A DNA stretch of 64,000 nucleotides, taken from positions 682,001 through 746,000 of the forward strand of contig NZ_RZGZ01000002.1 of the NCBI RefSeq assembly GCF_003990045.1, in the 5' to 3' direction. The notes under the pieces are model-generated. The model ran no database searches. It was not told where the DNA came from and was given only the letters and a program-made list of their open reading frames with translations. Within the stretch, counting starts at the first letter, position 1. Each line of letters starts with the position of its first letter. Source of the DNA: Labedella endophytica. GTDB lineage: Bacteria; Actinomycetota; Actinomycetes; Actinomycetales; Microbacteriaceae. Positions 63,094 to 64,000 of the stretch are shown piece by piece. The translations under genes and the position numbers were made by a program.

Positions 63094-64000
63094 TCACGAC
63101 ACCGGCGGTCGGCGGTGCTGCCACCGCAACCGCCGCTCCAACTGCGCACCGAGCGACAGCAGAACATCCTCGCGACCAGGCCGGCCGATGAGCTGCACGC
63201 CCATCGGCAGCCCCTCCGCGGTCTGGTGCACGGGCAGCGTGATCGCGGGGAGCCCGGCCACGTTCACGAACGACGTGAACGGCGAGTACTGCACCTGCTG
63301 TGCGAAGTTCCGGTCGGGGTCGGCGAGGTCGTGCCAGCCGATGCGCCGTGGCGTGAGTGCGAGGGTCGGGGTGATCACGGCGTCGAATCGATCGAACTGG
63401 GCGATGACCCGGCGCTCGAACGCGGCGAGCGTCGACTGCGTCTCGGCGAGGTGGCGGGCGGAGAGCGCACGGCCGCGCGCGACGAGCTCCTGCGTGACCG
63501 GTTCGAGGAGCCCGATCGTGTCGCCGTCCACGGGAAGCATGGCGGCCGACACCTGCCAGATCGTGCGGAATGCATCCGGGTAGACGCCCCCGTGCTCGAG
63601 GACGGTCTCCTCGACGCCGTGCCCGATCGCGGTCAGCTGTTCCACGGCGAGCGCCACGGCCTCGCCCGCCTCGGGCGAGACGGTGATCTCCACGTCGTCG
63701 TCCCACGGGGAGTTCTCGAGCACCCCGAGGGTGAAGCGACCCTCACCGCGGGTGGCGACGCCGAGGTAGTCGCCGTCGTCGAACTCGGGTGCCCCGACGC
63801 TGAAGGGATGAGGGACGCGACCGTTACGGCGGTCGAGCATCGCATCGAAGAGGAGGGCGGCGTCCTGCACGGTGCGGGCGATCGGACCCTTCACGGCGAG
63901 GCCGGCGAGCGAGTCGAGGGCTGAACCGGACGGCACCCGGCCACGCGAGGGCTTCAGCCCCACGAGACCGCACGCCGCCGCGGGGATGCGGATGGATCCG
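63094..64000 (-). CDS. Amidase-signature enzyme, 5' part outside window (at least 302 aa)
   Basis: C-terminal part of a GatA/AmiF-type amidase. The visible start GSIRIPAAACGLVGLKPSRGRVP is the conserved segment following the Ser-Gly-Gly of the amidase signature, then GPIARTVQDAALLFDAM. The frame remains open to the window edge. The Ser-cisSer-Lys catalytic residues lie mostly outside. The end, LPMGVQLIGRPGREDVLLSLGAQLE, is typical of the family. Substrate is not known; a 6-aminohexanoate or aryl-acylamidase-like enzyme rather than GatA is likely, because no gatB/gatC is adjacent. Confidence 0.9.
   Translation of the reverse strand, partial: GSIRIPAAACGLVGLKPSRGRVPSGSALDSLAGLAVKGPIARTVQDAALLFDAMLDRRNGRVPHPFSVGAPEFDDGDYLGVATRGEGRFTLGVLENSPWDDDVEITVSPEAGEAVALAVEQLTAIGHGVEETVLEHGGVYPDAFRTIWQVSAAMLPVDGDTIGLLEPVTQELVARGRALSARHLAETQSTLAAFERRVIAQFDRFDAVITPTLALTPRRIGWHDLADPDRNFAQQVQYSPFTSFVNVAGLPAITLPVHQTAEGLPMGVQLIGRPGREDVLLSLGAQLERRLRWQHRRPPVS

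Overview
The window is a 64 kb piece of a high-GC actinobacterial chromosome. It most resembles Microbacteriaceae: strong G/C third-position bias, GTG/TTG starts, four-base ATGA/GTGA overlaps, a DUF222-HNH endonuclease, a DUF3097 protein, a DUF1023 hydrolase and an LAxTG-type surface protein. Genus cannot be fixed from the sequence alone. I see no rRNA, CRISPR array, insertion sequence or origin. One tRNA, tRNA-Arg(CCG), lies at 6819-6891.

1-6.8 kb is ordinary chromosome: the tail of a DsbA-like protein, an ABC exporter, a transglutaminase-like protein, a NarL-type two-component system, a CPBP protease and a pyridoxamine-phosphate-oxidase-like enzyme. After the tRNA (6.8-8.9 kb) comes a looser segment with a large hairpin, an unrecognised 332-aa protein, the decayed 3' end of a Fis-type regulator gene and about 400 bp of relic-like DNA.

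8.9-29.4 kb is an exopolysaccharide locus. It holds an acyltransferase, four glycosyltransferase-type genes, an O-antigen-polymerase-like membrane protein, GDP-L-fucose synthesis (gmd, fcl), two hexapeptide acetyltransferases, a flippase, the initiating phosphoglycosyltransferase, a tyrosine kinase/chain-length regulator and its phosphatase. Behind the kinase-phosphatase pair run a membrane-anchored BNR-like protein, a DUF4012 protein with a perfect (AGC)16 serine tract and a small LAVTG surface protein. GC and codon bias fall in the glycosyltransferase parts, as in horizontally exchanged polysaccharide loci.

29.7-48 kb returns to core-like genes: an iron/polyamine-type ABC importer, DUF3097, a TPM-PspA envelope-stress pair, an arginase-family protein, a beta-lactamase-like hydrolase, a P-loop kinase, a crotonase, a flavin disulfide reductase followed by a small HEAVH protein, a DUF1023 hydrolase, a stand-alone siderophore-interacting (SIP) domain protein with a DtxR/IdeR-like box, an AhpD-like protein and an alpha/beta hydrolase. 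48-53.7 kb is a peptide/nickel-type ABC importer operon. It is unusual in carrying a 19-unit, 21-bp repeat open frame between the binding protein and the first permease, and a 101-bp insertion flanked by a 13-bp direct repeat.

53.8-62.6 kb is an accessory run on the minus strand: a frameshifted HNH endonuclease, a membrane protein with an 18-bp minisatellite, a HIT protein, a DUF2247-like/2TM/PH-like fusion, a GH16-like protein lacking the usual catalytic aspartate, a small unknown, and two tandem paralogous TPR/Sel1 plus leucine-rich proteins, one with an Imm51-like tail. Together these look like an immunity-type locus without a visible toxin, which is the best candidate here for an undescribed system. 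The window ends with a DksA/TraR zinc-finger protein and a partial amidase.
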